A stretch of DNA of 45,211 nt from Enterococcus nangangensis (GCF_005405245.1 NZ_BJDR01000015.1:1-45211), one strand, 5' to 3'; positions 8,228-17,112 are shown, counted from the first letter of the stretch. Numbers and translations: made by a program. Notes: generated from the letters alone by a model not told the origin.

Positions 8228-9622
8228 ATGGCAAAAAAAATACGTTTCATGGAAACAGTTCTTCGCGATGGTCAACAAAGCCAAATCGCCACTCGAATGC
8301 CTACTTCAGATATGTTGCCTATTTTAAAAACCATGGATGAGGCGGGATATTACTCCTTAGAAATGTGGGGGGGCGCCACCTTTGACTCCTGCATCCGTTT
8401 CTTAGATGAAGACCCTTGGGAACGACTTCGTCAAATACGGAAAATCGTTAAAAATTCTAAGTTACAAATGCTGTTACGAGGACAAAACCTTTTAGGCTAC
8501 AAACACTATGCTGATGACGTGGTGCGGGACTTTGTGGAAAAATCCATTCAAAATGGGATTGACGTCATTCGTGTTTTTGATGCGTTAAATGACGTTCGCA
8601 ACTTACAAACCGCCATCACCACCGCTAAAGAAGCTGGCGGCCACTGTCAAACCGCCATCTCTTATACCACCTCTAAAATTCATACGCCGCAATACTTTGC
8701 GCAATTAGCCAAAGAAATGGCTGCTTTAGGAGCCGATTCCATTTGTATCAAAGATATGGCCGGCGTTTTAACGCCAGCCACTGGTTTTGAATTAGTGAGC
8801 CGGATTAAAGATGCAACAGACTTACCTTTAGAAGTCCATACCCATGCCACCGCTGGTATTTCAGAAATGACTTACTTAAAAGTTGTGGAAGCTGGCGCTG
8901 ATATTATCGATACGGCGATTTCTTCTTTTTCCGGTGGGACGAGTCAACCAGCAACGGAATCTGTGGCTTTAGCTTTAGAAGGTTTAGGCTATGATACCGG
9001 GCTTAATATGGATAAAGTTTCCTTAGTTGCCGAACATTTTAACCAAGTGCGGGATAAATTCCGCAATGAAGGCAAATTGAATCCGAAAGTTAAAGACACT
9101 GAACCTAAAGCTTTAATTTATCAAGTACCGGGCGGCATGCTTTCCAACCTCTTAAGCCAATTAAAAGAACAAGGCTTAGAAGATAAGTACGAAGAAGTCT
9201 TAAAAGAAGTGCCAAAAGTGCGGGCTGACCTTGGTTATCCGCCACTGGTAACCCCACTTTCCCAAATGGTGGGAACCCAATCTTTAATGAACGTCATCTC
9301 CGGCGAACGTTACAAATTAATTCCCATGGAAATTAAAGATTATGTCCGCGGCTTTTACGGAAAATCCCCAGCACCAATTGATCCTGTGCTGCGGGAAAAA
9401 ATTATCGGCAACGATGAAGTGATTACTGTCCGTCCGGCTGATTTAATCGCCCCGCAATTACCAAAATTCCGGGAAGAAATTAAACAATATGCCAGAAGCG
9501 AAGAAGATGTCTTAATGTACGCTTTGTTCCCACAACAAGCCAAAGATTTCTTAGGACGACGGGAAGATCCATTTTACGACGTACCGGTGCAAAAAGTATC
9601 GGTTAAATTAGATTTAGCATAA
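8228..9622 (+). CDS. oadA: Oxaloacetate decarboxylase alpha subunit (carboxyltransferase)
   Basis: Removes the carboxyl group of oxaloacetate and passes it to biotin on OadD, giving pyruvate. 464 residues: an HMGL-like TIM barrel with METVLRDGQQSQ at residues about 9-20 (the RDGQQS substrate/metal motif), IKDMAGVLTP near residue 178 (the Lys carbamylated in relatives), and HTHATAG metal-binding histidines, followed by the conserved carboxylase domain. It ends before any biotin domain, in contrast to fused OadA proteins of proteobacteria; OadD supplies that part. Last gene of the citrate operon, closed by the terminator at 9633. Confidence 0.95.
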   Translation: MAKKIRFMETVLRDGQQSQIATRMPTSDMLPILKTMDEAGYYSLEMWGGATFDSCIRFLDEDPWERLRQIRKIVKNSKLQMLLRGQNLLGYKHYADDVVRDFVEKSIQNGIDVIRVFDALNDVRNLQTAITTAKEAGGHCQTAISYTTSKIHTPQYFAQLAKEMAALGADSICIKDMAGVLTPATGFELVSRIKDATDLPLEVHTHATAGISEMTYLKVVEAGADIIDTAISSFSGGTSQPATESVALALEGLGYDTGLNMDKVSLVAEHFNQVRDKFRNEGKLNPKVKDTEPKALIYQVPGGMLSNLLSQLKEQGLEDKYEEVLKEVPKVRADLGYPPLVTPLSQMVGTQSLMNVISGERYKLIPMEIKDYVRGFYGKSPAPIDPVLREKIIGNDEVITVRPADLIAPQLPKFREEIKQYARSEEDVLMYALFPQQAKDFLGRREDPFYDVPVQKVSVKLDLA

Positions 9623-9632
9623 AGAAAATTTA

Positions 9633-9680
9633 AAAAGTAGGAATTGTCCTGAGTTTGCCAGGAGGATTCCTACTTTTGTT
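9633..9680 (+). terminator. Terminator of the citrate operon
   Basis: Hairpin with outer arms 9633-9644 and 9666-9677 (AAAAGTAGGAAT and its complement) plus an inner TCCT/AGGA pairing, followed by TTTTGTTTT. It closes the long oad-cit transcript. Confidence 0.85.
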
Positions 9681-9712
9681 TTAGCGGTTCATTTTCGGCT
9701 GCCGATAGTTTG

Positions 9713-9778
9713 TTTACAAAGATGAAGTTTCATTTACAAAGGCAAAAGGCGTTGTAGTTTTAGCACGTTTTATATACA
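9713..9778 (+). promoter_or_regulatory. dnaB promoter with two TTTACAAAG repeats
   Basis: A -35 TTGTAG (9752-9757) and -10 TACAAT (9775-9780) are 17 bases apart. Upstream are two direct TTTACAAAG repeats, at 9713-9721 and 9733-9741, twenty bases or two helical turns apart. The first is part of a TTTGTTTACAAA palindrome. No known regulator is recognised. Confidence 0.4.
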
Positions 9779-9816
9779 ATAGAGAAAGAAAAGTTTAAAA
9801 GAGGAGGGCCACCAAA

Positions 9817-11184
9817 ATGAACGAAGCTTTACAAGAACGCATCCCACCGCAAAATATTGAAGCGGAACAAGCCGTCTTAGGTTCAATTTTTTTAGATGCG
9901 GATCGTTTGGTGGAAGCCCAAGAATATCTCACAGCGGATGACTTTTACAAACGCAGTCACCGTTTAATTTTCCAAAGCATGCTCAGCTTAAACGAATATA
10001 ATCAAGCCATCGACATTGTGACGGTGAAAAACCAGTTGGAACAAGATAACGTCTTAGAAGATGCCGGCGGTTTAAGCTATTTGTCAGAACTAGCTTTAGC
10101 GGTCCCCACGGCAGCCAACATTGTCTACTACGCTAAAATTGTGGAAGAAAAATCCCTTTTGCGGAACTTAATCCAAACGGCCACCAATATTGTGACCCAA
10201 GGCTTTGAACAAGGAGAAGATGTCACGGCGATTTTAGACGAGGCGGAACGCAGTATTCTCCAAGTCTCTGAAAAAAGAAATCGCAGCGGCTTTTTAGCCA
10301 TTGCTGATGTTTTAAACGAAGCGATTGCCAACATCGACCAACTTTACCAAAATAACGAAGAAATCACCGGTTTAGCCACCGGTTATCCGGCCCTCGATAA
10401 AATGACCGCCGGCTTACAACCAGAAGAGCTGATTATTTTAGCCGCTCGTCCGGCAGTAGGGAAAACGGCTTTTGCCTTAAATATCGCCCAAAACGTCGGG
10501 ACTAAAACCGACAAAGCTGTCGCCATCTTTAGTCTGGAAATGGGGGCTGAATCCCTCGTCAACCGGATGTTATGTGCGGAAGGTTCTATTGACGCTAGCC
10601 ACTTGCGGACGGGCCAACTTTCAGAAGCGGAATGGCAAAATTTAATTATCGCCATGGGGAGTTTGTCCCGGGCCAATATTTATATTGATGATACGCCAGG
10701 CATTAAAATTACCGAGATTCGCGCCAAATGCCGCAAGCTGGCCCAAGAAAAAGGTAATCTGGGCTTAATTTTAATTGACTACTTGCAGCTGATTGAAGGC
10801 ACCGGACGCGAGAATCGCCAACAAGAAGTCTCGGAAATTTCCCGCCAATTAAAAAAATTAGCCAAAGAATTAAAAGTGCCGGTAATTGCCTTATCCCAGC
10901 TTTCCCGGGGTGTGGAACAGCGACAAGATAAACGTCCAGTCCTTTCTGATATTCGGGAATCCGGATCCATCGAACAAGATGCCGATATCGTTGCCTTTTT
11001 ATATCGGGACGATTACTATGAGCGGGAAGGTGGCGACGATGATGACAACGAACACGAAGGCCGTGACAATATCGTGGAAGTCATTATTGAAAAGAACCGG
11101 AGCGGTGCCCGCGGTACAGTGGAACTGCTTTTCCTGAAGGAATTTAATAAATTTTCCTCCATTTCCAATATGATGGAGAATTAG
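9817..11184 (+). CDS. dnaB: Replicative DNA helicase DnaB
   Basis: The hexameric helicase that unwinds DNA at the replication fork (called DnaC in Bacillus). 455 residues. The N-terminal helical domain begins RIPPQNIEAEQAVLGS, and the C-terminal RecA-like ATPase has its Walker A PAVGKTAF at residues about 212-219 and the Walker B ILIDYLQLI near residue 320, followed by SQLSRGVEQR and the arginine-finger region. A ribosome site (GAGGAGGG) precedes the ATG. Full length, no intein. It has its own promoter and terminator and is not part of the citrate operon. Confidence 0.97.
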   Translation: MNEALQERIPPQNIEAEQAVLGSIFLDADRLVEAQEYLTADDFYKRSHRLIFQSMLSLNEYNQAIDIVTVKNQLEQDNVLEDAGGLSYLSELALAVPTAANIVYYAKIVEEKSLLRNLIQTATNIVTQGFEQGEDVTAILDEAERSILQVSEKRNRSGFLAIADVLNEAIANIDQLYQNNEEITGLATGYPALDKMTAGLQPEELIILAARPAVGKTAFALNIAQNVGTKTDKAVAIFSLEMGAESLVNRMLCAEGSIDASHLRTGQLSEAEWQNLIIAMGSLSRANIYIDDTPGIKITEIRAKCRKLAQEKGNLGLILIDYLQLIEGTGRENRQQEVSEISRQLKKLAKELKVPVIALSQLSRGVEQRQDKRPVLSDIRESGSIEQDADIVAFLYRDDYYEREGGDDDDNEHEGRDNIVEVIIEKNRSGARGTVELLFLKEFNKFSSISNMMEN

Positions 11185-11216
11185 CGAAAGAATTCGTTTC
11201 TTTCGCTTTATTTTTT
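11183..11216 (+). terminator. Terminator of dnaB
   Basis: AGCGAAAGAA (11183-11192) pairs with its complement at 11198-11207, followed by TTTATTTTTT. The stem begins inside the dnaB stop codon. Confidence 0.85.
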
Positions 11217-11286
11217 GACAACAAGCTATATTGTTCGTGTTTTAATAATAAAAAAAACTTTTAAAAAGCTAACATTCGAATTTTAG

Positions 11287-11315
11287 TTGCCCTTTTGCTA
11301 AAACCTTGTTAGAAT
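11287..11315 (+). promoter_or_regulatory. purA promoter
   Basis: TTGCCC (11287-11292) and TAGAAT (11310-11315) are exactly 17 bases apart and lie 41 bases before the purA start. The upstream 70 bases carry TTCG and CGAA elements in AT-rich context that faintly resemble PurBoxes, but their spacing is wrong (see rejected items). Confidence 0.65.
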
Positions 11316-11334
11316 GGATAGGGTTATTGACTAA

Positions 11335-12648
<1,314 letters not shown>

Positions 12649-12669
12649 TTTTTCATTGTTAACAGGAAG

Positions 12670-12705
12670 ACCTCCCCTAGCTTTTGTGGCTGGGGGAGGT
12701 TTTTT
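12670..12705 (+). terminator. Terminator of purA
   Basis: GC-rich stem (arms 12670-12681 and 12689-12700) followed by TTTTTT. A second hairpin follows at 12718-12751 (TTCAGTTGTT and its complement, then ATTTTAT). Confidence 0.9.
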
Positions 12706-12825
12706 GATGAAAATGTTCAGTTGTTTCCATTTTGGCAACAACTGAATTTTATCGGGAACCAAGCAAGTTTATTTTTAATCGTCTGGAATTGCAAACGGTT
12801 AAAAGTGAATGCACCAAATATAAAA

Positions 12826-12892
12826 TTTATCGCTCATTTATCGCTCGTTTATCGCTTGAAAATGAGCGATAAATTTATTTTTAGCGTATAAT
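12826..12892 (+). promoter_or_regulatory. fic promoter with tandem 11-bp operator-like repeats
   Basis: Three head-to-tail 11-base repeats (TTTATCGCTCA, TTTATCGCTCG, TTTATCGCTTG at 12826-12836, 12837-12847, 12848-12858) are followed by one inverted copy at 12863-12873. A TATAAT box is at 12887-12892, with no good -35, so the repeats cover the -35 region. The array looks like a regulator-binding site for the fic/DUF262 operon. Confidence 0.7.
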
Positions 12893-12917
12893 AAAAAGAA
12901 AAACCTAGGAGAAAAAG

Positions 12918-13916
12918 ATGAAGCCACCATTTTCTATTACCAATAACATGTTGAATAAAGTTGTGGAAATTTCTAAAGTTATCGGTAATTTAGAATTTCA
13001 AGTGGAACGCAATTTAAAGTTGCGAAAAGAAAATCGAATTCAATCGATTCACTCTTCGTTAGCTATTGAAGCAAATTCTCTCTCTTTAGAACAGGTGACG
13101 GCTATTATTGCTGGAAAACGTGTACTAGGGAATCCTAAAGAAATTCGGGAAGTAAAAAATGCTTATGATGCTTACGAAGAAATTTTAACTTTCAATCCTT
13201 ATCGTCAAGAGGACTTTTTAAAAGCTCATTCCCTGTTAACTACGGGTATTGTTCAGGAAGCGGGGCAATATCGGCAAAAGGACGTGGGTATTTTCGATGA
13301 TTACGGGAATGTTGTTCATATGGGTGCACGCCCGCAATTTGTCGGCAACTTAATGACGGACTTGTTTCAATGGGGAGTAACAGATGATACGCCAGAAATT
13401 ATTAAAAGTTGTGTTTTTCATTATGAAATTGAAACGATTCATCCTTTTGCTGACGGTAATGGTCGGATGGGTAGACTATGGCAAACGGTTATTCTTGCCA
13501 ACTGGCATCCAATATTTGCTTGGCTCCCGGTTGAAACGATGATTTATGAACATCAGAAAGAATACTATGAGACACTGGGATTTGCTGACCAAGAGAATGA
13601 ATCAAATATATTTATTGAATTTATGTTAGCCATTATTCTGGAGACACTGCAAACTTATCAAACAAGTGTGTTACCCATAGCAAAAGCGGCAGTAGAAATT
13701 CCAATAGGATTAACAGGAGCTGCTGGTCAAGCTTATCCTTTGTTGAGAAAATATTTATTAGAGCACGAGCAGATTCAAACTGCCACAGCAGTTAAACTTC
13801 TTGGCAAATCAGCGGCAACAGTTCGCAAGTATTTAGCTAGTTTTGTTTCTTTAGGTCTTTTGGAAGCTCATGGCGGGAACAAAGATCGGACGTATTCTTT
13901 GAAAAAAAGTGAATAA
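12918..13916 (+). CDS. Fic family protein (probable AMPylase) with C-terminal winged helix
   Basis: A 332-residue Fic-domain protein, the family that usually transfers AMP from ATP to a hydroxyl of a target protein. The active-site motif HPFADGNGRMGR is intact, with His175 as catalytic base. Near residues 46-53 SSLAIEAN resembles the inhibitory-helix motif (S/T)xxxE(G/N) of class II Fic proteins, but with Ala after the Glu. The last 50 residues (about 280-330) look like a winged helix-turn-helix (TATAVKLLGKSAATVRKYLA), so it may also bind DNA, perhaps the repeats before its own gene. AGGAGA ribosome site upstream. It lies 18 bases before a DUF262 gene, evidently one operon. Target unknown. 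Confidence 0.85.
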   Translation: MKPPFSITNNMLNKVVEISKVIGNLEFQVERNLKLRKENRIQSIHSSLAIEANSLSLEQVTAIIAGKRVLGNPKEIREVKNAYDAYEEILTFNPYRQEDFLKAHSLLTTGIVQEAGQYRQKDVGIFDDYGNVVHMGARPQFVGNLMTDLFQWGVTDDTPEIIKSCVFHYEIETIHPFADGNGRMGRLWQTVILANWHPIFAWLPVETMIYEHQKEYYETLGFADQENESNIFIEFMLAIILETLQTYQTSVLPIAKAAVEIPIGLTGAAGQAYPLLRKYLLEHEQIQTATAVKLLGKSAATVRKYLASFVSLGLLEAHGGNKDRTYSLKKSE

Positions 13917-13934
13917 TTAGATAGGAGTATAAAT

Positions 13935-15767
13935 ATGGCGACATCCATTGAAGTAAATAAAAAAAGTGTGAAACAACTGTTAGAAACTGGGAAAAGAAGT
14001 AAATTTGTCATTCCTGAATACCAACGGCCTTATGCTTGGACTGAAGAGCAGACACAGACGCTCTTTGATGATTTAGTAGAGTTTACAGAAAATAATAGTG
14101 AAAACAACGAAAATGATAGAGGCACTTACTTTTTAGGGGCAATTGTTGCTTATGAGAATGAAAAGGGTGAGCAAGAAATTATCGATGGTCAACAAAGAAT
14201 TACTTCATTGTTTTTATTGTTGCGAGCATTGTATGTCAAATTGGAGCAAAGCACAGAAAAGAAAGCTATTTATTTAAGAAGTCAAATGGAGCCGGCATTA
14301 TGGGAACAAGATAATTTAACTGGCGAAGTAAAACAAGATAAAGTTCTAATCAGCTCACGCGTAATGGGGAATGAAGGGAACACAGAGTTCAGTGAAATTT
14401 TACAGACAGGTTCCATCAATCCAAACTCTTGTAGTAACTACACAAAAAATTACCAACTTTTTCAACAACTGTTAGAAACATACGCTGCAAAAGATCCTAT
14501 CGCCTTTTACTACTTCATTAACAATGTTTTAAATAAAGCGATAATGCTCCCTATCACGGCAGATTCACAGGATACTGCTTTAACGATTTTTTCGACGTTA
14601 AATGATCGTGGTTTAGCTCTTTCAGATGCAGATATTTTTAAAGCTAAAATTTATAATCATTTGCCCCAAGCTGAAAAGAAAATTTTTATTGAAAAGTGGC
14701 AACAACTAGATGAAGATGCTACGGATGTTGGTGAAAGTATTCAAAAACTCTTTTATTATTATATGTTTTACTTGCGCGCATTAGAAAACGACCGCAAAAC
14801 TACTACTCCAGGTATTCGTAAGTATTATTCCAAAAACAATTTTGAAAAATTATACCAAGAAGAAGTCTTAGATGATTTAAGTACGATTCTTAACCTTTGG
14901 ATTGTAGTGAATAATAAAATTGAAATCGAAAATCAGTCTTGGTCTCAAAATATGGCCATTAGACAAGCTTTAGATGCTTTGGATTCCTATCCTAATGAAT
15001 TTTGGAAATATCCAGTAGTGAATTATTACTTGAAATATCATCAACAATCAGATTTTGAGAATAACTTTTTGAAATTTTTACAGCGTTTACTGGCTGTTTT
15101 GGCGGCAAGATACATTGTTACCCCTACAATTAATGCAGTTAAAGGGGGTATTTTAAATCTCAACGCCGAAATTATGAAATCCCCCACACCGAAATTTGAT
15201 TTTAGTAGGATTAACGAGCAACAGTTAAAAGAAAAAATTAAAGATGCCCATCGCAATACGGTACGGATGATTTTAAAAATATTGGCTTATCAACATCAAG
15301 AAAAGTTATTGCCTGAAAAGTGGGAAATTGAGCACATTTTACCGCAAAAGTGGCAAAATAGTTACTTTTCGACAAGTTCAGATGAAGAAGTAAAAGAAAT
15401 TGTGGAGCATATTGGCAATAAGATTCCCTTTGAAAAGAAATTGAATATTGTAGCCTCCAATGGTTACTTTGCTAAGAAGCAAGCTAGTTATGAGCAGTCA
15501 ACTGTTACTATTTTGTTAGAATTATCCAAAAGCCATCAAGATTGGGGCTTAAGTGATATTCGAGAACGAGATATTAGAATTTCTGATGAATTATTTGCGC
15601 TATTAAGTAGTTGGGGGCTAAATCAAACGGATGTAGTACAACCGCAGCTGATTCCTATCCCAGAAAAAAATCGTGAAGATTATCAAAAGTTTATGGAGAT
15701 ATTTCGCAAAGAAGATAGCAATGAGACGCGTCAACAATTTTTAGTGATGTATGATAATAAGAAGTAG
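13935..15767 (+). CDS. DUF262-DUF1524 protein (GmrSD-like nuclease)
   Basis: A 610-residue protein with two recognisable parts. The N-terminal DUF262 domain has IPEYQRPYAW (residues 26-35) and the DGQQR motif (84-88), used for nucleotide hydrolysis in relatives. The C-terminal DUF1524 domain has WEIEHILPQKW with the HNH-type His467, and a GNK...LNIVASNGYFAKKQ segment like the family's second half. Relatives include the type IV restriction enzyme GmrSD and SspE/BrxU, which attack modified phage DNA. Here it is the second gene of an operon with a Fic protein. A defence role is inference; the modification it might sense is unknown. Base composition is more AT-rich than in the flanking genes. Confidence 0.85.
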   Translation: MATSIEVNKKSVKQLLETGKRSKFVIPEYQRPYAWTEEQTQTLFDDLVEFTENNSENNENDRGTYFLGAIVAYENEKGEQEIIDGQQRITSLFLLLRALYVKLEQSTEKKAIYLRSQMEPALWEQDNLTGEVKQDKVLISSRVMGNEGNTEFSEILQTGSINPNSCSNYTKNYQLFQQLLETYAAKDPIAFYYFINNVLNKAIMLPITADSQDTALTIFSTLNDRGLALSDADIFKAKIYNHLPQAEKKIFIEKWQQLDEDATDVGESIQKLFYYYMFYLRALENDRKTTTPGIRKYYSKNNFEKLYQEEVLDDLSTILNLWIVVNNKIEIENQSWSQNMAIRQALDALDSYPNEFWKYPVVNYYLKYHQQSDFENNFLKFLQRLLAVLAARYIVTPTINAVKGGILNLNAEIMKSPTPKFDFSRINEQQLKEKIKDAHRNTVRMILKILAYQHQEKLLPEKWEIEHILPQKWQNSYFSTSSDEEVKEIVEHIGNKIPFEKKLNIVASNGYFAKKQASYEQSTVTILLELSKSHQDWGLSDIRERDIRISDELFALLSSWGLNQTDVVQPQLIPIPEKNREDYQKFMEIFRKEDSNETRQQFLVMYDNKK

Positions 15768-15876
15768 TACTGCGTTGAAGCTTTGAAATTTTTTGTAATT
15801 AGTTGTATAGGTTTAATTGCTTATCAATGGTATACTGTCATTACTAATAGCGGTGTTGCTTTGCGGAGCGCACTTA

Positions 15877-15906
15877 AAAGCGGTGAATTCGTTCACCGCT
15901 TTTTTT
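15877..15906 (+). terminator. Terminator downstream of the DUF262 gene
   Basis: AAAAGCGGTGAA (15877-15888) and its complement (15892-15903), loop TTC/G, then a seven-base T run. It lies 110 bases beyond the DUF262 stop, after a TATACT box at 15831-15836, so it may end either that mRNA or a short RNA of about 70 bases. Confidence 0.8.
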
Positions 15907-15932
15907 ACAATTAAGGAATTATAATTTTTTGA

Positions 15933-15974
15933 AGGGGTACAAAGGCTGTTTTGACAGTGCTTGTACCTCTTTTC
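15933..15974 (+). terminator. Second terminator-like hairpin
   Basis: Imperfect stem of about 16 base pairs (arms roughly 15933-15949 and 15955-15970) around TTTTGA, followed by TTTTC. No gene lies between it and the previous terminator. The 250 bases from 15768 to 16098 otherwise show nothing coding. Confidence 0.55.
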
Positions 15975-16098
15975 ATATGGTTAAATTTTTCCGGATAGTT
16001 GGGTAAACGTAAAAATAGTAATCCGCCTAAAAATTATTTTAATAGAGGGCATTTCAGAATCTTTTGCGTATCTTCTTTGTAAGAGGACAAAATGATGT

Positions 16099-16120
16099 CC
16101 TTGCTATCGTTCAGGTGTAG
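16099..16120 (+). repeat. Inverted repeat, left copy
   Basis: A 22-base sequence that recurs on the opposite strand at 16388-16409 with only two differences (CG for AA in the -10 box). The right copy contains a clear promoter -10; this copy has TATCGT there, a weaker match, and could be the promoter of the plus-strand small mRNA. Confidence 0.7.
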
Positions 16121-16198
16121 TTCACATGGACTTTGGTCACCTCCGAAGCAACAATCAACGAATTCTAGAAAAGTTGGTGCTGAAGGAGGCGGATGCCA

Positions 16199-16273
16199 AT
16201 GAAAGAATCGCCGGGAAGCGGGAAAGGTTCTAAAAATGCTGGAAAGCATTTGGCACATTTTAATCATCATTAA
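16199..16273 (+). CDS. Possible 24-codon leader ORF
   Basis: An ATG ORF of 24 codons, rich in Gly, Lys and His, with the best ribosome site in the locus (AAGGAGG at 16183-16189, spacing 9). Its stop lies inside the next small ORF, in another frame, so the two could be translated in a coupled manner as in hok/mok-like systems. CCTCC at 16140-16144 could pair with and mask the ribosome site. No homology recognised; low confidence that the peptide itself matters. Confidence 0.3.
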   Translation: MKESPGSGKGSKNAGKHLAHFNHH

Positions 16274-16322
16274 GTTGATGATTGAAATCGCCCATGAACT
16301 AAAAAAAGACCCTAAAGAGTAA
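16236..16322 (+). CDS. Small hydrophobic peptide, candidate type I toxin
   Basis: A 28-residue ORF: short N-terminus, a hydrophobic helix (SIWHILIIIKLMIEIA) and a charged tail (HELKKDPKE). This is the build of Fst/TxpA-type membrane toxins, though I do not recognise the exact family. GGAAAGG lies 8 bases before the ATG. Its stop codon is in the loop region of the terminator hairpin of a convergent minus-strand RNA (16308-16333), the arrangement seen in type I toxin-antitoxin loci. An opposite-strand ORF of 105 codons covers the same bases but has no coding features. Confidence 0.5.
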   Translation: MLESIWHILIIIKLMIEIAHELKKDPKE

Positions 16323-16391
16323 TCTTTAGAGTCGCACTCGGCCATTGCCATGTAGAAACTGGAAGAGACACCCCAAATGTCTTTTCCCTAC
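16300..16391 (-). ncRNA. Putative antisense RNA to the small peptide gene
   Basis: A minus-strand promoter with TATAAT (16398-16403), TG one base upstream of it, and TTGCTT (16421-16426) at 17-base spacing predicts a start near 16391. The RNA would end at the hairpin 16308-16333 followed by seven T at 16301-16307, giving about 90 bases. It overlaps the 3' part of the 28-residue ORF in convergent orientation. No protein-coding potential seen in it. Inferred from sequence signals only. Confidence 0.55.
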
Positions 16392-16409
16392 ACCTGAATT
16401 ATAGCAAGG
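16388..16409 (-). repeat. Inverted repeat, right copy (antisense promoter)
   Basis: Partner of the repeat at 16099-16120. It includes the -10 box of the putative antisense RNA and the first transcribed bases. Confidence 0.7.
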
Positions 16410-16511
16410 GCAATTTTGAAAAGCAAGTAGCTGCGACAAGGGAGACTTCTAGGTTTTCCGGAAAGACTTTTTTCTTTTTTATGTTCGCTTCTATTCGCTA
16501 ACAACTTCAAA

Positions 16512-16952
16512 CTATTCCCCCGCCAACGCCTCTTGGTTTCCTGCAACAAACGCACTCAGTTGTTCTTGAAATAATTCATTTACTGTCGCTTCAGGAATAA
16601 ATGCGCTGTAATCAGCGTCGGCAGCTAAGGTTTTCAGTTGGGTGACGCTACCGTCTGACCAATATTCGCCGCGGAACAGATAGCTTTGGCAGGTGTCTTG
16701 GTCTTGATATGTAAAGACGCCAAAAATTTTGCGACCGTCGTAGGCGGTAACACTGACGCGAGTTTGGTCAGTGGGGGCTTGGGTAAGTTGGCGCAGTTCC
16801 TCTTCTAAAGTCGCGAGGTTAATCGTCACTGCCGCCGTGGCGGTATTCTTTGTTGTGGGTAATTGGCGGCGCAAACGTAAGGAGCTAGCCAAGAGGACGA
16901 GATTAAACGCCAAGATAGCAAAGACGAGGATGTAAAAAGTTTTCTTTTTCAT
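16512..16952 (-). CDS. Single-span membrane-anchored protein of unknown function
   Basis: 146 residues. A basic start (MKKK) and one hydrophobic segment (about residues 5-25) are followed by a soluble domain rich in Thr, Ala and acidic residues, presumably outside the membrane. No lipobox Cys. Not recognised as a known family. GGAGG precedes the ATG with good spacing. It is a single gene, convergent with the small-peptide locus and divergent from the Ntn hydrolase gene. A weak hairpin with T-rich tail near 16452-16487 lies downstream on the plus strand. Confidence 0.75.
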   Translation of the reverse strand: MKKKTFYILVFAILAFNLVLLASSLRLRRQLPTTKNTATAAVTINLATLEEELRQLTQAPTDQTRVSVTAYDGRKIFGVFTYQDQDTCQSYLFRGEYWSDGSVTQLKTLAADADYSAFIPEATVNELFQEQLSAFVAGNQEALAGE

Positions 16953-17026
16953 GATGGACCTCCAAACTTACGGGAACGCACGACAGAGCAGGACTACAAG
17001 GTTAGTGTATCATGTTTAAATTGTAA

Positions 17027-17040
17027 AGAAAACGGTTTCA
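17027..17040 (+). promoter_or_regulatory. cre site (CcpA) before the Ntn hydrolase gene
   Basis: AGAAAACGGTTTCA matches the cre consensus TGWAANCGNTNWCA except at the first base. It lies about 40 bases upstream of a TATGAT -10 (preceded by TGC, around 17075-17080), so carbon catabolite control of this gene is likely. Confidence 0.6.
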
Positions 17041-17112
17041 TCAAGAGAAATTCTTTTTAAGTGGGAGACAATTTGCTATGATGAACACGACAAGAGAAAT
17101 GGGGTAAGATAA

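Noticed and set aside
11230-11284. PurBox-like TTCG and CGAA elements before purA
   Set aside because: Matches to the consensus are partial and the 39-base separation is not the usual spacing, so PurR control is not supported.
16034-16351. 105-codon minus-strand ORF over the small-peptide locus
   Set aside because: No ribosome site, odd composition (runs of Pro, His, Phe, Cys), and it overlaps a predicted promoter-terminator RNA unit; better explained as chance.
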